Source: Sacculina carcini
Lineage: Eukaryota; Arthropoda; Thecostraca; Sacculinidae
DNA: 64,000 nucleotides
NCBI GenBank assembly: GCA_916048095.2
Contig: OU696595.1
Span: 521,001-585,000 of the forward strand
Direction: 5' to 3'
A program made the position numbers and the translations under genes. Numbering within the stretch: position 1 is the first letter of the stretch; the number at the start of each line of letters is the position of its first letter. Below are positions 62,901-64,000 of this stretch, in pieces. The notes under the pieces are model-generated. The model was not told the DNA's origin and did no database searches. It saw nothing but the letters and a program-made list of their open reading frames with translations.

Positions 62901-63615
62901 GCTGAACTTCACGCTATCCTGCTGGCCCTGGTTTTTATTCGCTCATCTTCATTTTCATTGTTCTTAGTTTTATCTGACTTTCTCAGTGCTTTAACTTCAT
63001 TATCCTCTTTCTCCTTACATCCTCTGATACAGAGGATTTTTATCTCTCTTGACATTATCCACCACCAGGGCAAGCGTGTAAAGTTCTGCTGGATTCCGGC
63101 CCATATTGGTATTTTTGGCAACGAACGAGCTGACAGAGCCGCAAAAAGAGCTGCTGAACGAGACTTTTATTCGTTTTATTTTAACTTTCCCATTCCCTAT
63201 TCGGACTTTTATCCTATCATACATCGTTTTATCCGTTCTCGCTGGCAGCTCTCCTGGGACGAATGTGGTACTAACAAACTAAAAGCAGTGAAGCCCGAAA
63301 TTGGACATTGGATGTGCTCTTATCGCCGGAAGAGGTCCTAGGAGGTGGCACTCTGTCGTCTGCGTGTGGGTCACACGTACGACACGCATTGCCATCTTCT
63401 ACTCGGACACCCTTGAACCCACGTGCAGCGCATGTAATGCACGTCTCTCCGTGCAACACATCCTGGTGGAATGTCCATCATTCTCAGAGGCGCGTCAACG
63501 CTGTCTTGGATCCGTTCGGACTATTGTCGAGGTTCTAGGACAGGAGCAGTCGGTGGTCATTGATGGCCGCATTTTTGAATTTCTACGGTTTTTGCCTTTT
63601 AGAACTATTTATTGA
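59913..63615 (+). pseudogene. LINE ORF2: endonuclease, RT, RNase H, with three frameshifts and one stop
   Basis: Endonuclease: MSILQWNIRGIRPNF, SILAIKETKLL, then a frame change near 60220-60257, FYVLGDFNAHSPF followed by TAG at 60331-60333, and LYGSDHFPIWI (catalytic H kept). RT: FPASWRRAIVIPITKQGKSG, DYRPISLTSSLCKVFQKM, AQCGFRQGRSTLDHLV, GAIFFDIEKAYDTTWRHG, EGVPQGSVLSVALFAIMI, FVDDFAVWCS (about 61898) and VRFLGVTLDSRLTYTDHI. The second shift is near 62270. RNase H (about 62790-63150): TAVYTHGSKSATGVG, with His (CAT 62805-62807) where family members have the first catalytic Asp, then IYTAELHAILLAL and FCWIPAHIGIFGNERADRAA. The third shift is near 63310. The C-terminus has CSACNARLSVQHILVECPSF. 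So it is recently inserted but inactive. Confidence 0.85.
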
Positions 63616-63785
63616 GTTTTATGTCTTGACTTTCACATTCATTTTGTTCAGTATCACACTTATTTATTCCATCATTCCATTCCTCATGTCCATCATTTTA
63701 GGGTGTTTTGGCTGTAATTAGACTGGGGGGTGCCGTATGGTCCCAGAGGCCGGTGCACCCCATAAGCACAAATATCGAATCGAGT

Positions 63786-63801
63786 CGAGGTGGCTCAAAG
63801 T
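63786..63801. repeat. 16-bp target-site duplication, right copy
   Basis: GAGGTGGCTCAAAGTG, identical to 57405-57420. Gypsy sequence resumes just after. Confidence 0.88.
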
Positions 63802-64000
63802 GCGCCGCAGGACATCAGCATACGACGCTGGTGGCAAGTGTTTGTTATTGCCTTGTGCTGATGTCACCAACTCACGGGGAAGCCTACACTAGCTCGGCCG
63901 GCGACGTTTGCAGGTCGGCCTTGACGCGCGTGTGTACACCGAGAAGGATCGCGGGCAGCGTGCTCGTCCAGTTGGTGTTTTAATGCGCACGTAGGCCCGC
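63802..64000 (-). pseudogene. Ty3/gypsy integrase, upstream part, truncated by the window edge
   Basis: Minus-strand reading with small frame changes gives VKADLQTSPAELVYG-like sequence near 63890-63930 (the 'R...K.DL..SPAELVYG.PLRLPG' block of gypsy integrases). It continues through the target duplication towards the tail at 57404-56890. A stop and probable frameshifts lie around 63880. The rest of the element is beyond 64000. Confidence 0.6.

Larger units (their letters stand above)
57421..63785 (+). mobile_element. Near full-length I-superclade LINE, 6365 bp
   Basis: A 5' UTR with a strong hairpin, ORF1 with three CCHC knuckles (58190-59827), and ORF2 with endonuclease, RT and RNase H (59913-63615). 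The 16-bp target duplication lies outside. A LINE with a terminal RNase H and a three-knuckle ORF1 belongs to the I/Jockey-side superclades; the exact clade (I, Nimb or relatives) is not decidable by eye. It is inserted in the integrase gene of a minus-strand gypsy element. There is no poly-A; the 3' end reads CACAAATATCGAATCGAGTC. Confidence 0.85.

Overview
The window looks like a transposon-dense intergenic region from an invertebrate animal. It has long (AC)n tracts, AT-rich interspersed repeats, several clades of LTR and non-LTR retrotransposons, hAT elements and hAT-type MITEs, and an assembly gap of 500 N. Short CCTAA-type arrays (the arthropod-type telomere motif TTAGG on the other strand) sit inside one repeat family and weakly hint at an arthropod, but I cannot name the taxon. 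Only one reading frame looks like a possible host gene: a secreted Gly/Ser/His-rich protein at 14437-15333 (+).

Region by region. (1) 532-2731: three hAT-type MITEs lie end to end and share overlapping 8-bp target duplications. (2) 3402-12226: one MITE copy has been split by a very young LTR retrotransposon (3670-8137, identical LTRs) and by a LINE (8315-11940). The LINE was itself hit by another MITE (9751-11237) and by a ~0.7 kb insert. (3) 12.3-23.5 kb: microsatellites, the Gly-rich gene, remnants of CR1/L2-like LINEs, an 11-bp minisatellite, and a fold-back element. (4) 23.5-35 kb: a field of AT-rich repeats carrying about two dozen copies of a GC-rich box. A compact reverse-transcriptase element (26888-29564, minus) is embedded in it, flanked by 35-bp direct repeats, with two overlapping ORFs and no protease, integrase or recombinase. 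This is the least familiar object in the window. (5) 35119-38645: a hAT (ZBED5-like) transposon with a frameshifted transposase and a second fold-back copy inside it. (6) 39.1-42.8 kb: LINE remains carrying an internally deleted Ty3/gypsy element (39772-42322, TSD GTTAT). (7) About 44.2-52.8 kb: a minus-strand CR1-like LINE split by a young Mag-like Ty3/gypsy element (45857-50543, TSD ATCCG) with two ochre stops in one long gag-pol frame. (8) 53.2-56 kb: simple repeats, a LINE remnant and the gap. (9) 56.5-64 kb: a minus-strand gypsy element interrupted by a nearly full-length I-superclade LINE (57421-63785) with a 16-bp target duplication. The gypsy element continues past the right edge.

Most coding capacity therefore belongs to mobile elements, and the insertion order can be read from the target-site duplications. 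The element most likely to be functional is the 3670-8137 LTR retrotransposon. Its gag and pol frames overlap and are linked by a consensus -1 slippery heptamer followed by a perfect 9-bp stem. All family assignments are from motif reading by eye; no database search was run.
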